DNA from: Cryptomeria japonica
Lineage: Eukaryota > Streptophyta > Pinopsida > Cupressales > Cupressaceae
NCBI RefSeq assembly: GCF_030272615.1
Contig: NC_081410.1
Coordinates: 112,151,433 to 112,215,432, forward strand
Reading direction: 5' to 3'
DNA: 64,000 nucleotides
The translations under genes and the position numbers were made by a program. This document shows, in pieces, positions 1 to 11,538 of this stretch; position 1 is the first letter of the stretch, and every line of letters starts with the position of its first letter. A model generated the notes under the pieces. That model was not told where the DNA came from and did no database searches. It saw nothing but the letters and a program-made list of their open reading frames with translations.

Positions 1-1045
1 TAATTCTTTTAGTCAGTTACTTTCTTTTGTGGTTCTATTAATGGTCATTTAGTTAGTCATTAGTCAACTATTGCTTCTTTTATAAGAATGCATAGTTTGC
101 TTTTTAGTTTTAAGCTTTTTAGCTTTATTTAGTATTTCAAGCTTTAGTTTAATGGTTCATTCTTTTTAGAACACCGTCTTGTAATTCATTTACATACACT
201 TGTATATTCGTTATTAGTTAATTCAAGATGATCCGATTATTTTGAACAATCAATTTTTCACAAAAGTGTCTTATTTTGATGATTTGAGAGTTGATCTATA
301 TGTTTTTGTGCCTTTCTAAGCACAATGGTAGGGTTTGTTTTTATCCAAATGCTTTGAAATTGTAGTTAGCTTCTGGATCTGGTAACCACATCCCAACTTT
401 AAAATGTCATAGATTTGGTCTCAAATGTCCAATTTGGAGGAAACGAAAGGTGAAATTGACTTTCTTGAAACCCATGAACTCAATGGTGAGTTCGGATCTG
501 CGCAAGCAAGTTCTAATTTTGACCTGCAATACAAAGTCACAAATAGGAAAACCCTCAAATTTGGTATTTTAGTCAACTTTTTTTGATTCTCCAGAGCATC
601 ATTTAATGCAAGATAAGAGCATACTCAACTTTTCAAGATTTACTAAGATTTGCAACCTAGATCTCTCAAAAAGATTAGCAAGAAACAATCCCACAAGTTC
701 TGATACCATGTAAGAGCTGGTATAGAATGCTGTATACTATGCAAGATTTGGTTGAATATTATAGCCACCCATACACTTAATGAAAGCACAAGAGAGATAA
801 ACTACGAATTAATAGTACTATTCTATCAAAGGATGCAAATGATAGATTAAAATGGATTGAGATTACAAAAGAGACTCCTTGATTATATAGGCCAAGGTGA
901 ACATAGAATTGCATAAGATTATGACATGCGTTCTAATCTTATGACTTGAGACTTAAAGTCATAACAGTACACTTAAAGTGATAACTACCCTATGTGTGCT
1001 GAACACATAGGGTAAAACACCCATTTCAACTACCATCACACATAC
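1..1045 (-). mobile_element. Edge of an LTR retrotransposon (LTR plus leader)
   Basis: The reverse complement of a tRNA-Met primer site (TGGTATCAGA on the minus strand, 699-708) sits directly beside a TG at 709, as expected for the inner end of a 5' LTR read on the minus strand. A TATATAA on the minus strand (883-889) fits an LTR promoter. The leader at about 421-503 resembles leaders of two other LTR elements in the window (21716-21800 and 31389-31480). No coding sequence of the element is inside the window, and the outer LTR end near 1045 is a guess because no second LTR is visible. Confidence 0.5.
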
Positions 1046-1361
1046 ATCTACATGAACGAGCTAAAGAATGGTTGCTACTGTAAGCCCCTGCATCACATCA
1101 TCATCTTCAAAAGAAAGCATTCGGCTAGGTCTAGGTGCAATACTATTTCAGATTAAGCGCATATGCAAGCATATGAAGAGGGGTGTTCATTGTGTTCCAC
1201 CTCTTTGTGACAATAGGCCTGATATGCAATCCAGGATCCTTGTTACGAATTGCTTGCTTCATTTGATGAAGCATACTATCAAAAGTCTCCTAGATCTCTC
1301 CAAGGCTAGGAGAGTTTGTATCTCTCCAAAGCTAGGACAGTTTGTATCTTCATATCAGTTT

Positions 1362-1567
1362 ACCCCCACAACTGGTGATATGATAGAGCAAATATACCTG
1401 CAAGCAACATTTAAAATCAAAACTTTTAAAATAAAAAATGATGACATTAACACTATTAATAATGACCCCCACAATTGGTGATATGATAGAGCAAATATAC
1501 CTGCAAGCAACATTTAAAATCAAAACTTTTAAAATAAAAAATGATGACATTAACACTATTAATAATA
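1362..1567. repeat. Tandem duplication, 103 bp unit
   Basis: Units 1362-1464 and 1465-1567 are almost identical; each begins ACCCCCACAA or ACCCCCACAAT and ends in TATTAATAAT. A related but single sequence occurs at about 4935-4992 in the second hAT copy, so the unit belongs to the hAT relic and was duplicated locally. Confidence 0.9.
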
Positions 1568-2170
1568 AAATCTTTAAAATGAAAATTTTAAAATACAAAG
1601 TAAAACAAAGTACAAACTCAATTTTTTTTAATTTTCTTACTTGATATTGGATCACCAAATGTCATTAAGTACTCTTTCTCTCACCACCTTCCCTTCTTCT
1701 GTCTTTGATGGAGCTTACTTTTTTCAATCTCCACACACAATCATGGATTGTAGAGCATCCTGCACCTTCAACATCCTCTGCAACAAAATAAAATAGCTAG
1801 CATATCTAGTCTCAATTGGTTTGAGGAATCCTTTCTTTGAATAAGACAAGGATAGTGCAAGTGAAGTGTGATGGTTAATACAAACATTTGTATGTTTCTC
1901 AGAACAATCAATAGCTCTAAGAAAGTATGAACCAGCAGGGTATGTAACAATGATATTAATAAGTGGCCTATGTTGAATATCAGTGTACCCATCCATGACA
2001 ATGGAACAGTCAGCCCTAATCCATGTATGCGTCATTGCCTCAAGATGTTCCCTTTTGAATATTGTTTGTCAAGGAGGGAGGTACGCAATCTATGTTATCC
2101 AGGGGGGCAGAAGAGGGTCCAATGGTCAATAACAACAAATAACAACAATTTCAGAGGGGCATAAAGGGGG
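1362..2170 (-). pseudogene. hAT transposase relic, copy 1 (DUF659 region)
   Basis: Minus-strand frames at 2035-1724 show CSIVMDGYTDIQHRPLIN and FLRAIDCS, the signature start of the DUF659 region of plant hAT transposases, followed by LALSLSYSKKGF and RYASYFILLQRMLK. Compared with the second copy (5103-6036) the middle part (the VKDVNFQ to ATDIQM stretch) is missing, an internal deletion near 1895. Flanking sequence to 2160 also matches 6063-6170. There is no start, no BED finger and no C-terminal dimerisation domain here, so this is a dead fragment. hAT transposases are nuclear cut-and-paste enzymes; nothing here could be active. Confidence 0.75.
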
Positions 2171-2977
2171 CATGTGATAATTATGAAACAACAAATGACA
2201 GCAATTTCAGATCTGGCAAGAATTAAATAATGTCATTCATCAGATCACTCCCAGGAATGCAACTGTAGTACAAAACATCAATTAATTTACTGGTAATTAG
2301 TCCACTCGCAGCAGCACAAACTGTAACAGTTGTAACTCCTATTTGAACTCTTGGTAGACAACAGAGTGGAAATTGATTTCTGTAGATCTTAATTCTCCTC
2401 ACATCCACAGGACTTAAGCTCAATCTATCCGGAATGTGTGGTGGGTGTAGGCATGGATGCTGTGTTGTTGATATTTTCAAATGCACCCGGGGAAATCAAC
2501 AATACAGCATCTCTGTATGCACTCTCGCGTATTTATCAAATTTCCTGCAACGTGTTTGAGTTTGTGGTGACAAGGCTCAGCATGCCGATTTGCCTTATAG
2601 CTTGCTCCAGGCTGCTCTCAAAGAAGATCCAATGGAAAGAGTTTATGCACAGGATCTGGTAAATAATAAATATTGTAAGCTATATTAATAATTTTTAAAC
2701 TAATATTAAAATATTATAAAAATCAAATTCAAAAACTTAATAAAGAAAATATAATAAATTTAGATTCTATTAAAAGTTAAAATAATAAAACTTAATAAAA
2801 TGTCTAAATATAAAAATAAATGAAACACCGACTAAAATTAAATTTTAATAAATTAAAACAAAATGGAATGAAAATGTGAAATTTTGAAAAGCTAATTCGA
2901 ATAATAACTATTAATAAAATTTAATTCAAATTAAAAACTTTACCAAATTCTAAATTGCAAACATCTTGACAATGCAA
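2171..2977. other. No gene recognised; AT-rich
   Basis: A short mixed stretch to about 2660 is followed by very AT-rich sequence (2680-2960). Open frames at 2223-2486 and 2438-2662 are short, overlap on opposite strands and show no family signature. Confidence 0.5.
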
Positions 2978-3330
2978 CACTATTATTCGAAAGCAGCCAA
3001 GAACGATAAGCATTTACCTTCATGGCAACATCCTGTAGTCTTCAAGCATGGACAACATCTTTGAATCAATATGTTATAACCAGAAACTTAAAAAACTCTA
3101 GATAAATGCAGCCATATATAGTCAGAGGTGTGAGGTTACACATAAACAGTAAACACTATTATTCGAAGGCAGCTAAGAATGATAAGCATTGACCTTCCTG
3201 GCAACATCCTGTAGTCTTCAAGCATGCACAACATCTTTGAATTGATATGTTATAACCAGAAACTTAAAAAATACTAGATAAATGCAGCCATATATAGTCA
3301 GAGGTGTGAGGTTACACATAAACAGTAAAC
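2978..3330. repeat. Tandem duplication, 176 bp unit
   Basis: The unit starting CACTATTATTCGAA occurs at 2978 and again at 3154, with shared blocks such as CATCCTGTAGTCTTCAAGCA and GTCAGAGGTGTGAGGTTACA. About ten substitutions separate the two copies by eye. The unit has no recognised function. Confidence 0.9.
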
Positions 3331-3804
3331 ATCAGGAAAGCATACCAAGTATTCAACAGAGGGCTGAGGCTGCAGAAAATCTTCACAGAGGGTCCAGGCT
3401 AGCCACAGGATTAAAAAAGACAGAAAGCCGCAAGTAATGGCAATTTTTGATATCTAATAAAATCAAAATAAAAACCTAGCTATTTTACCATACAAATATT
3501 TGGGGTTGAATTTTGAATGAATTTATAGCTGCTTCATTAAATTGGCGAGTTTCATTTTATTCAATAAAATCTGACAAATTTGTGACAAAAATGTGCAGAA
3601 ACTGAGTTTTTAACAAGCTAATGAAAGCAAGCATTGCAGAATCTAAATGATGGACATAGGCTTTGCTTGGAAGGTGAAACATAGAGACTAAGAATTTAAA
3701 CCGAGAACACACTTATGTCCATAAGCCCACTTTACACATTGTTTGCACATTAAAATTAAAGATTGAATCCTTAATAAACATAGTTCATGTAGAATTTATG
3801 TATT

Positions 3805-3946
3805 CCTATGTTTTGGGGACGGCAAGGGACACATTTCTGGGACGTTTCCCAGAGAGCCAAAAAATAGGGGACGACAGCATATATATATATATATATATAT
3901 ATGAATTTTTCAAAATATATTATATATTAGAGAGAGAGAGAGAGAT
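3805..3946. repeat. GGGACGG-type repeat fragment plus (AT)n and (GA)n
   Basis: At 3812-3875 the sequence has GGGGACGGCAAGGGACA and GGGACGTTTCCCAG, matching the left ends of similar GC-rich inserts at 5588 and 7255. It is followed by an AT microsatellite (3879-3902) and a GA run (3930-3945). Confidence 0.6.
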
Positions 3947-4164
3947 GTTACATGTCAATAATTGATGACAACAATATCAAAATGTAACTAGATCATGCAA
4001 GTAGTATTATAACAGCATAATAAATTTCAATAAAGCATTCGTAAACATCAAAAAACCAGGGTCTAACAATATCCAGAAGTCTCAAACATCAAAATACATT
4101 GTACAATAGTCTATAAAATTAAGCCTCATTCAGGCTATCAATATCCAAAGACTCAGAACCATTT

Positions 4165-4990
4165 GAGTCCATCACCCTCTGGCAGAAGTGGATCATCCAG
4201 TGGCAACCTGACTAGTCCTGGTGGCACCTCCTCGTCAATCTGTCTAATATCTTCAGGATCAACATCCCATCGCGTTGTTGGAGTCTATAGATACTTGGTA
4301 GTCTCTCAGCACTATGAATCACAACTAGCTTTTCAGCTCGTTTTGAAGTAAGCCTATTTCTCTTAATGGAGTGGATGAAGCCATAGGTGAACCAATTCCT
4401 CTTTGTAGCAGAGGAACTAGCAATCTAGGAGAGCAAATGAATGGCAAGTTGTTTCAATTCTGGTGTGCCCCTCCCATGAAATTTCCACCATCCAATGGAG
4501 TTTGTATTTGTTTTTTGGATTACCGCTACACTGTGATATGATAAAGCAAATATAACTGCAATCACATTTAAAAATGAGTCCATCACCCTCTGGCAGAAGT
4601 GGATCATCCAATAGCAGCTTGACTAATCCTCGTTGCACCCCCTCCTCATCAATCTGTCTAATATATTTAGGATCAACATCCCATCGCATTGTTGGAGTCT
4701 ATCAATACTGGGTAGTCTGTTGGCACTATGAATCGCAGCTAACTTTTCAGCTTGTTTTGAAGTTAGCCTATTTCTCTTAATGGAGTGGATGAAGCCATAG
4801 GTGAACCAATTCCTCTCTGTAGCAGAGGAACTAGCAAACTAGGAGAGCAAATGAATGGCAAGTTGTTTCAATTCTGGTGTGCCCCTTCCATGAAATTTCC
4901 ACCCTCCAATGAAGTTTGTATCTGGATATTGGATTAACCCTACAATTGGTGATATGATAGATCAAATATAACTGCAATCACATTTAAAAA
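4165..4990. repeat. Tandem duplication, 411 bp unit (hAT C-terminal exon)
   Basis: The block starting GAGTCCATCACCCTCTGGCA lies at 4165 and again at 4576, and each copy ends near ACTGCAATCACATTTAAAAA. It covers the hAT dimerisation-domain coding sequence on the minus strand, so the relic carries two copies of its C-terminal exon. Confidence 0.9.
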
Positions 4991-5587
4991 TTAAGACTTC
5001 CAAAAGATGAAGTGTAAAACAGAGTTTAACAATTTTATAATATGTTTTTTTTTAGATTGAGACCAAGACTCATCAATTACTCTATCTTTCACTGCTTCCC
5101 TTTCATCTGTCTTTGATTGAGGCCACCGTTTCTAGTATGGAAAAAACAACCATGGATTGTAGAGCATCCTGCACCTCCAACATCTTCTCCAACAAAGTCT
5201 CAATTGGTTTGATGAATTCTTTCTTTGAATAAGACCAGAATAGTGCAAGTGAAGTCTGATGGTTACAAACATTTGTATGTCTGTAGCCTGTGCCACTACT
5301 GCCTTCACCCAATCTATTTTTCCAATGTCTTTCAAAGCATTATTCAAAGCATGTACACAACATGGAGTCTAGAAAATATGTCTGTAAGCACTCTCAATTA
5401 TCAAACCAGCTAGCTTACAAACACGAGCTGAATCTGTCACAATTTGCATAACATTAGAAGGCCTAACCTCCTCTATGACCTCCCTCAAAATGCCGAATTG
5501 GAAATTAACATCCTTAACATTTCCAGAACAATCAATAGCTTGAAGAAAAGTATGAACCAGCAGGGCATGTAACAAAAACATCTATGT

Positions 5588-5985
5588 TACCCTGAGTTTC
5601 TAGGACGGGATGATAGGGGACAGGGTTACGCGTTTTCGGGACGGTGGTTTTTTTTTGCCAATTTTGGGGACAGCTAGGGGAGGGCAAAGGGGACAGCTGT
5701 TTAAAAATAGGGGAAAATTAAAATATATAGGGAAATATAAAATATTCATATGAAAACATGGATAAAACATTTACATTTACATTATAGAACCTTAACATAT
5801 AAGAACTCTGCTAGTTCTTATGGCAAATTTGTGTTAAATTGGGAGTCAAAGTCAAATTGCTTATGGAATTCATTGTCAAAATTCACTGTCTCTATGCACA
5901 ATTTATGGGGACGTTCCCTGTCCCCGAGGCATCCCTGGGACGGGGACACCTGAAAAAATAACTGTGGACGCGTCCCTAGGTAACG
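5588..5985. mobile_element. Short GGGACGG-rich inverted-end element inside the hAT copy
   Basis: Compared with hAT copy 1, about 400 bp are inserted between the LINVI and HTFLQAIDCSG parts of the reading frame. The insert starts near GTTACCCTGAG and ends near CCTAGGTAAC, so GTTACC and GGTAAC form a short inverted end. Both ends are rich in GGGACGG, GGGGACA and ACGCGTCCC blocks and the middle is AT-rich. This looks like a MITE-type non-autonomous DNA element. I could not define a target duplication, and no coding capacity is seen. Confidence 0.55.
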
Positions 5986-6810
5986 TGGAATAACATTAAT
6001 GAGTGGCCTATGTTGAATATCAGTCCAGCCATCCATGACAATGGAACAGCCAGTCGTAAATCATGTTTGTCTCATCTCCTCCTCATCATGGTGGTAGCTT
6101 ATGAATATTGTTTGTCAAGGAGGGAGGTATGCAATCTATGTTCTCTAGGGGGGCATAAGAGGGTCCAATTGTCAATATATCTCTCACCATAGATTTGTAA
6201 TAAGGTGACCTTGCCAAATGAAATGGAAGAGCATGTGCATAAAAGAATTTGGCCACTGCATCATCAGATTGGTCATGTTTTTGCACGTTCATTATCCTCA
6301 TCACTGAAGTTTACTCACTTGTTTTCCTCCTCTCAATCACCACTCTCTCCAACTGATACATTGGAAGAGGCACACAAATCAATAGATGCTGGCCGTTTCT
6401 TATTGTGAATTGTAATGATTTTGTCCTCACTTATACTAGCCAATTTTGCCATTTCAATCTGCTGTTCCAATGCTATATCCTCACAAATTCTAACACCTTT
6501 TCCACCCTTACCCACTAGATGGCCTATAACCCTAGTATAACTCCCATGGATTGCAAATATGACAAAGCCAGTTCTTGTTGCAACCTGTATTTTTGCCCTT
6601 GTTGGTGGTCACATTTGTGGCAATTTATAGCAATGGTTTTTTGGGGTTGAAAGTGCCTTTTACAAACTTTTGAAGAGGTATAGGACATTGAAAACAGTTT
6701 GGTGCAGCAGAACCTAAGGTTGGATTTTCAGATGTAGAAGGGTCTACTGGCATTGTCACTTCGTTTTCACTCTCACTACCGTCATGACTGTCACTGCTGT
6801 TGCTGCTCAT

Positions 6811-7800
6811 TTTGTATGTTTTTGTTTATGGTTGAAAGTCTGAAAACAAATGAATCAAAATATTTTCAATCTACAAGCTCGCTAGCAAGCTAAAATCTTA
6901 GAAAAAACTGTAACAAAAATTAACATACCTTGGCTGTAGCTTGAGACTTGAAGCTGAGAACATGTTTTAGACTTGAAGCAAGGCAAAAATCAGTCCAAGA
7001 TCTCCTCTAATCAGTCCAATCTCTCTTCTAGAGCATGCCGATATCTTCTCCAACAAGCAAACTCTCACAGCCTGGAGCAAAACCTGAGAAAATGAAAGTG
7101 AAAAATGGTGGCTGGGTTCATGTTTTCCTTTGTTTTAATGTATTTTGGCTTTTTAGGGTTCACTTTTATGTTTTAAACCTAATTGTGGGCTCCTCATGTC
7201 ACTAACAATAATTTTATTTTATTTTAAAATGTGTGTTTTTTTATGTTTTAATGGCCCTTGAAGTCGTCCCAGACATGGGGGACAGCTCGCCGTTTCTGGG
7301 ACGGCACGGGATGTTTTAGATGTCCCTGCACCATCCCAGGGATGGTGAGATGTCCCCAGCGGCCAGGAAACGTTTCCTGCCATCTTGGAGGGTTCTTGCA
7401 GAATTGGAATCGGTAGGGGGACCTCCCCTTTCCGTTTTCCTGTCCTGGCGACGGGTAGGGGACGGGTGGGTTGGGGATAGGGGATGCATCCCTGTGTAAC
7501 ACAGATGTATTCACAACATTAACAGCAAACTAGGAGTCCTAGAACAAGATGTCATAGGTTTAATGCAATGGATTTGGAAATTAAAGTGGTTTATCCTTGT
7601 GTATTCAATTATTTATGGTTTTGTTTGGTTTGAGTTTCTCCTTCATGTATTTTATTTAATTCCAAAGTTTTTCTTTCGCAAGGACTACACTGCTAAGGTA
7701 GAATGGTTTTAGTGTATTTATCTTGTTTCATGTGTATTTACTGGATCGTGTCTTATTTCTTCATATCTGAAGTACATAAGTAAATTTGCTCTTTGTGCAG
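6811..7800. other. Non-coding, probably intron of the EXA1-like gene
   Basis: No exon of the downstream gene was recognised here. The stretch contains a GGGACGG-rich block (7255-7505) and otherwise T-rich sequence ending in a good 3' splice site at 7800. Confidence 0.45.
7255..7505. repeat. GGGACGG-type repeat, GC-rich
   Basis: Blocks such as GGGGACAGCTCGCCGTTT, GGGACGGCACGGGATG, CATCCCAGGGATGG and GGGTAGGGGACGGGTGGG make a GC-rich island in AT-rich DNA. The right edge ATCCCTGTGTAACA resembles the right edge of the insert at 5985. It is probably a third, diverged member of the same family. CCATCCCAGGGATGG is an internal palindrome. Confidence 0.55.
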
Positions 7801-10800
7801 GCCAGAGTTTCCATCACTGATTACCGGCAAAAGTTTGACACCAAAGAGCAGTATTGCGAAAGCCTCATCTGGATTGTCATCGTCACGGAAAGCATCAGCA
7901 GCACTCGTCACTGCTAACAAGTCTTCCGATCTCCCTTTGTCATCATCGGTGAAGGGGAAGAAGCAACTTGTTAGCAAATATTCTGGTAACGATCAAGTGT
8001 TTGTTATGTTTTAAATTTTCAATTAACACTGGACTGTCAATTTTTATTTATATAATAGTGCTTTATATTGAATCAGACACTAGTTTGAGGTTTTCATGTT
8101 TCAACATGTCTTTCCCTTTGTTCCTTGCAGAAGCAAAAGATTTCCATGATTGGTGCGAAGCAGAGTTATCTAGGCTGATTGGAAATAATGGTATCCTTTT
8201 TTTATGGGTTAAGCTTTTTCTGATTTTTGTCTTCTGCTTTCTTACTTCAGTAATGCTACCTTTGAAATTTCTGTATGTACTTATTTGCTATCAAGCCAAG
8301 TTAAACATAGAAATTGCTTCTTGGATTCTGGACCTGTAGCTACAACCTTTCTTTGCATGAGATTTAGCTTCAAGAAAGAACTCTTTTATAATTGAAGCAT
8401 TAATTTTTTTTTCAGTAGAGTGAAAATTTTATCAACTTAAAATAATTGCTTTATTCTTTATCTTCTATAGTATTAGATTTTTTAGTCTTTAGTACCAACT
8501 TTATTTATGAGCTAGATTTTGCTGTTTGTTTGTGAGTGCTGACTGGAATGAATTTTTAATGGTAAAAATAGAATGGTAGGTGAATGCTTATTGAGTCACA
8601 CAAATGTAGCTTCTTTTCATTTATCTAGTATGTACAGTGTAAAGAGAGATGTTTTAGTATGTACAACAAGAAGGTTCTTAAGACACCTTAGGCTGCATGA
8701 TTAAAAGGTTACAGGTATAAAAATTCATTCTTATCCTGAGGCGAAAAGTACACACACAATAACATAACTATACAAATTTTTACAAAATTTAACAGCAAGA
8801 GAGTAAGTAACAAGTAACTGAAAATGATATTCACACACTTGTCATTAGTTAGGCGAGATAGATTAGTAAGGTTGCGGATGAGTACTGGCTGGATAAGGTG
8901 CAGGCAAACTGCCCTAGATCTTTGCATGCAGAACTCATCTGTTATTCTAAAATGTCATGAATGAATCGGTTATAATATGCGTGCAAGACAATACAATGAG
9001 GACTATTGATGAGGAGTTTAGTATGAGAATGATTCTCATCAACACAGAACTTTAGCTCTAAGATGTAATGATACCTTTTCACACTATGGGTTTATACCTT
9101 CACATAGTGATTGAGTTCAAAACTAGAGATATAGAGGCCCATATGTGCAAACTGTATGTTCTACATAAAACCTGAGATACCGGTTCTCGGGGAAAAAGGC
9201 TGGGTCCGGGTCCTGGTTCTTGCCCAGTCCTGGTCTGAGCCTGGTTCTCCTTGAGTTCCACCCGGGTCCTGCCCAGGTGGCCGGGTTCTATGTGGGTCCT
9301 GCGCGTGGCAGGACCCACAGAGAACCTGGCCACCCGGGTGGAACCCAGGGAGAACCCAGGTGGACCTGGGAGAACCAAGGCCCGTGGGTTCCAAAAAACA
9401 GGGCCCACGGTTCATAAAAGTCAAAAAACAATTAAAAAACAACTGTCATTTATCCGTGGCAGGACCCACAGAGAACCTGGCCACCCGGGTGGAACCCAGG
9501 GAGAACCCAGGCGGACCTGGGAGAACCAAGGCCCGTGGGTTCCTAAAAACGGGGCCCACGGTTCATAAAAGTCAAAAACCAATTAAAAAACAACTGTCAT
9601 TTATCTGTTATTATTTATGTATCATTGTATGGGAAAGTTACATTGTATGTTTCATATTTGTATGTTTGAACATATATATATATATATATATATGGACGTA
9701 CCCGTACCCAAGATTTTTTTTTATCCGTTTCCGTTTCCGTATCCGTACTCGAATCGGTAACTTAGCATAAAACCATCCAAAAACTGACAGGAATTCTTCT
9801 TTGAAACAATCAAACAGGACTGGTGTAATTAGAGAAAGTACTCATAAGACAGTCCTTTGGAGCTTTCATAAACCCCTGGAGTTAAAGCCTGATAGGAGCA
9901 AGAAATGTTTGAATTGCGTCCCTTGTCTCCTTGTTGTATCCAACTGTTAGCTTGTGGTACATTGTAACAAATATGTACAGAGCATAAACATACTCAGGTT
10001 TGGTTTCTTTTTAGCAAATTACTTCTCAGCACAGTTGGAAGTATGCAATATTATCAAACTTTTTGGTTTTCGAATATGCATCTTCTCCATGCTACCTCAG
10101 AATTGAAGTTTAGTTTTATAAAAACTATTTATCTCGGTTGGTGATGAACATTTACCGATTTAGGGAATGAAGAATCAAAATAAAAAACAAAATCTTTTTG
10201 AGATATTACTAGTTGTCTTGAAATATTAGAGGATTTTACAACTTAATGCTCTTTTCTTTTTGAATCTTTAGGATGAAGGAAAACACACCAATTAATCTTA
10301 TGCAGTAGAAGCAATGCTAACAAAATCGTGAATGCAGCAGCAATAAATAATGGAAAACTCACAGTATAACAATTGATTTTACTTTTTAGAACCCTTGAAG
10401 GAAAAACCCAGGAAAACCATATTCGTGTTATTTACTCGACCGTTCACAGTACATTAAGATATTTTGTTAATTCTAATCTACGTGCAAGAATTTATAGTCA
10501 TTGGCTTGTATCAATGTAGGAAACTGCTAAGCTATATTACAATGCATTGAGTATAAAATTATGGGCCTAAAAATCATCTATAAGGGATGATTTACCTCAG
10601 GGCTCCTGACCCTTATGGAGGGTTGCTGCCCTTCTTAATATCCCACAGCAAGGGCGGTTCTCTGGATCACTCATTTGTGGTGGGTGTTTTATCTACGAGG
10701 GGTATAAAACCTTAGAAATATATACAACAGAGTGAGCATTTAATGTATTTCGGTCTTCTATTTTTTTCCTGTCTGTCTTTTAATTTTCTAATACTATGCT

Positions 10801-11538
10801 TGCCTACGTCGACATCATTTAACTTGTTTGTTTAGCTCTTTCTGTTTATTTTGGTATGCAAGGCTTGTATATATGATCCTTTGTTTGTTTGTTTGAAGTT
10901 TCATTCTTTAAATCCACCCTATATTTTCTTGACCTGTTTATTTTCTGATTAAGTTTTGGTTCTCTGTTTGATTTGCTTGAAGTTTCTGGATGTACCAATC
11001 ATTGCGAAATGCTGTAATTTGTAACAAACTTAAAAAGAATAATGGTTTATTGTTTTGAAGTTATTTGCAACCACATTTGGAAAGTTGTATACTTGACCAT
11101 GTGTTACCAGATACAAAAGTTTTGGAATATTGCCTGAAGCAGTCTACGTCAGAAGCAGAGATGCTTCTGGTTGAGAATCTGGGCTCCTTTGATCCTGAAC
11201 GGGAGTTTATTGATAAAGTGTTGAAATACAAGGAGCTCTTGCCTGCAGATGTTATTGACATGGCCTTCTCCCAGCGTGATGTTCAAGTTTTAAGTAGCAT
11301 GCATGTGCAGAGTCAAGATGCTAATACTACTGACATTCATAGTAGAAGGTCCAATCTGGAGTCGAGATCTGGTAGGGATTCAGATATTTTTGCTATTGAT
11401 AATGATATAGATGGGTCAGTAAGGGGTGGGAAGAAAAAGGGGAAGAAAGGAAAGAAAGTAAATCCAGCTGTTTTAGGCTTCAGTGTCGAAAGCACAACCC
11501 GCATTATGAAGGGCGAGATTCAAAGTGCTGATGATTAA
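7801..11538 (+). CDS. EXA1-like GYF-domain protein, last three exons
   Basis: Three exons join in frame. 7801-7985 is a Ser/Lys-rich linker ending VKGKKQLVSKYS; 8131-8190 reads AKDFHDWCEAELSRLIGNN; 11111-11538 begins DTKVLEYCLKQS. Introns (7986-8130, 8191-11110) are GT-AG and the split codons give Glu and Asp. The last exon contains ENLGSFDPEREFI, YKELLPADVIDMAF and the terminal KKKGKKGKKVNPAVLGF then MKGEIQSADD. These match what I know of the C-terminus of plant GYF-domain proteins of the EXA1/PSIG1 family, which bind proline-rich or eIF4E-associated partners and act in translation control and immunity. The GYF domain and all upstream exons are not seen and should lie left of 7801, in long introns or outside the window. 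No stop or frameshift was found in these exons, so the gene may be live. Confidence 0.85.
9176..9605. repeat. GC-rich fold-back with 151 bp tandem duplication
   Basis: The left arm (about 9180-9300) is the inverted complement of the right arm (about 9306-9400): GTGGGTCCTGC against GCAGGACCCAC at the centre, then GGCCGGGTTCT against AGAACCTGGCC, and so on outward. The right arm is duplicated as units 9304-9454 and 9455-9605, each ending AACTGTCATTTATC. The block lies inside the last intron of the EXA1-like gene and is far richer in G+C than its surroundings. Overlapping open frames here are repeat shadows, not genes. Confidence 0.8.
9671..9693. repeat. AT microsatellite
   Basis: An uninterrupted AT run lies inside the EXA1-like intron, just right of the fold-back. 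Confidence 0.9.

Larger units (their letters stand above)
4165..6810 (-). pseudogene. hAT transposase pseudogene, copy 2
   Basis: Read on the minus strand the parts follow the usual hAT order. The N-terminus is a serine-rich MSSNSSDSHDG at 6810. A BED zinc finger (about 6600-6480) has CHIC then GKGGKGVRICEDIA, split by stops and a frameshift. Next come AKFFYAHALPFHLARSPYY (near 6240), CSIVMDGWTDIQHRPLIN (about 6050-6000, DUF659), then IVTDSARVCKLAGL and CVHALNNALKDIGKIDW (5480-5320). The C-terminal dimerisation part is NRLTSKRAEKLV plus WDVDP. Stops, frameshifts, a 0.4 kb insertion (5588-5985) and a 411 bp duplication of the C-terminal part make it non-functional. Family assignment is firm; the terminal inverted repeats were not found. 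Confidence 0.85.

Noticed and set aside
1068-1481. 137-codon open frame on the plus strand
   Set aside because: It runs antisense across the hAT relic flank and the 103 bp duplication; no family signature.
9100-9770. Several overlapping open frames with Gly/Pro/Arg-rich products
   Set aside because: All are shadows of the GC-rich fold-back and its duplication, inside an intron.
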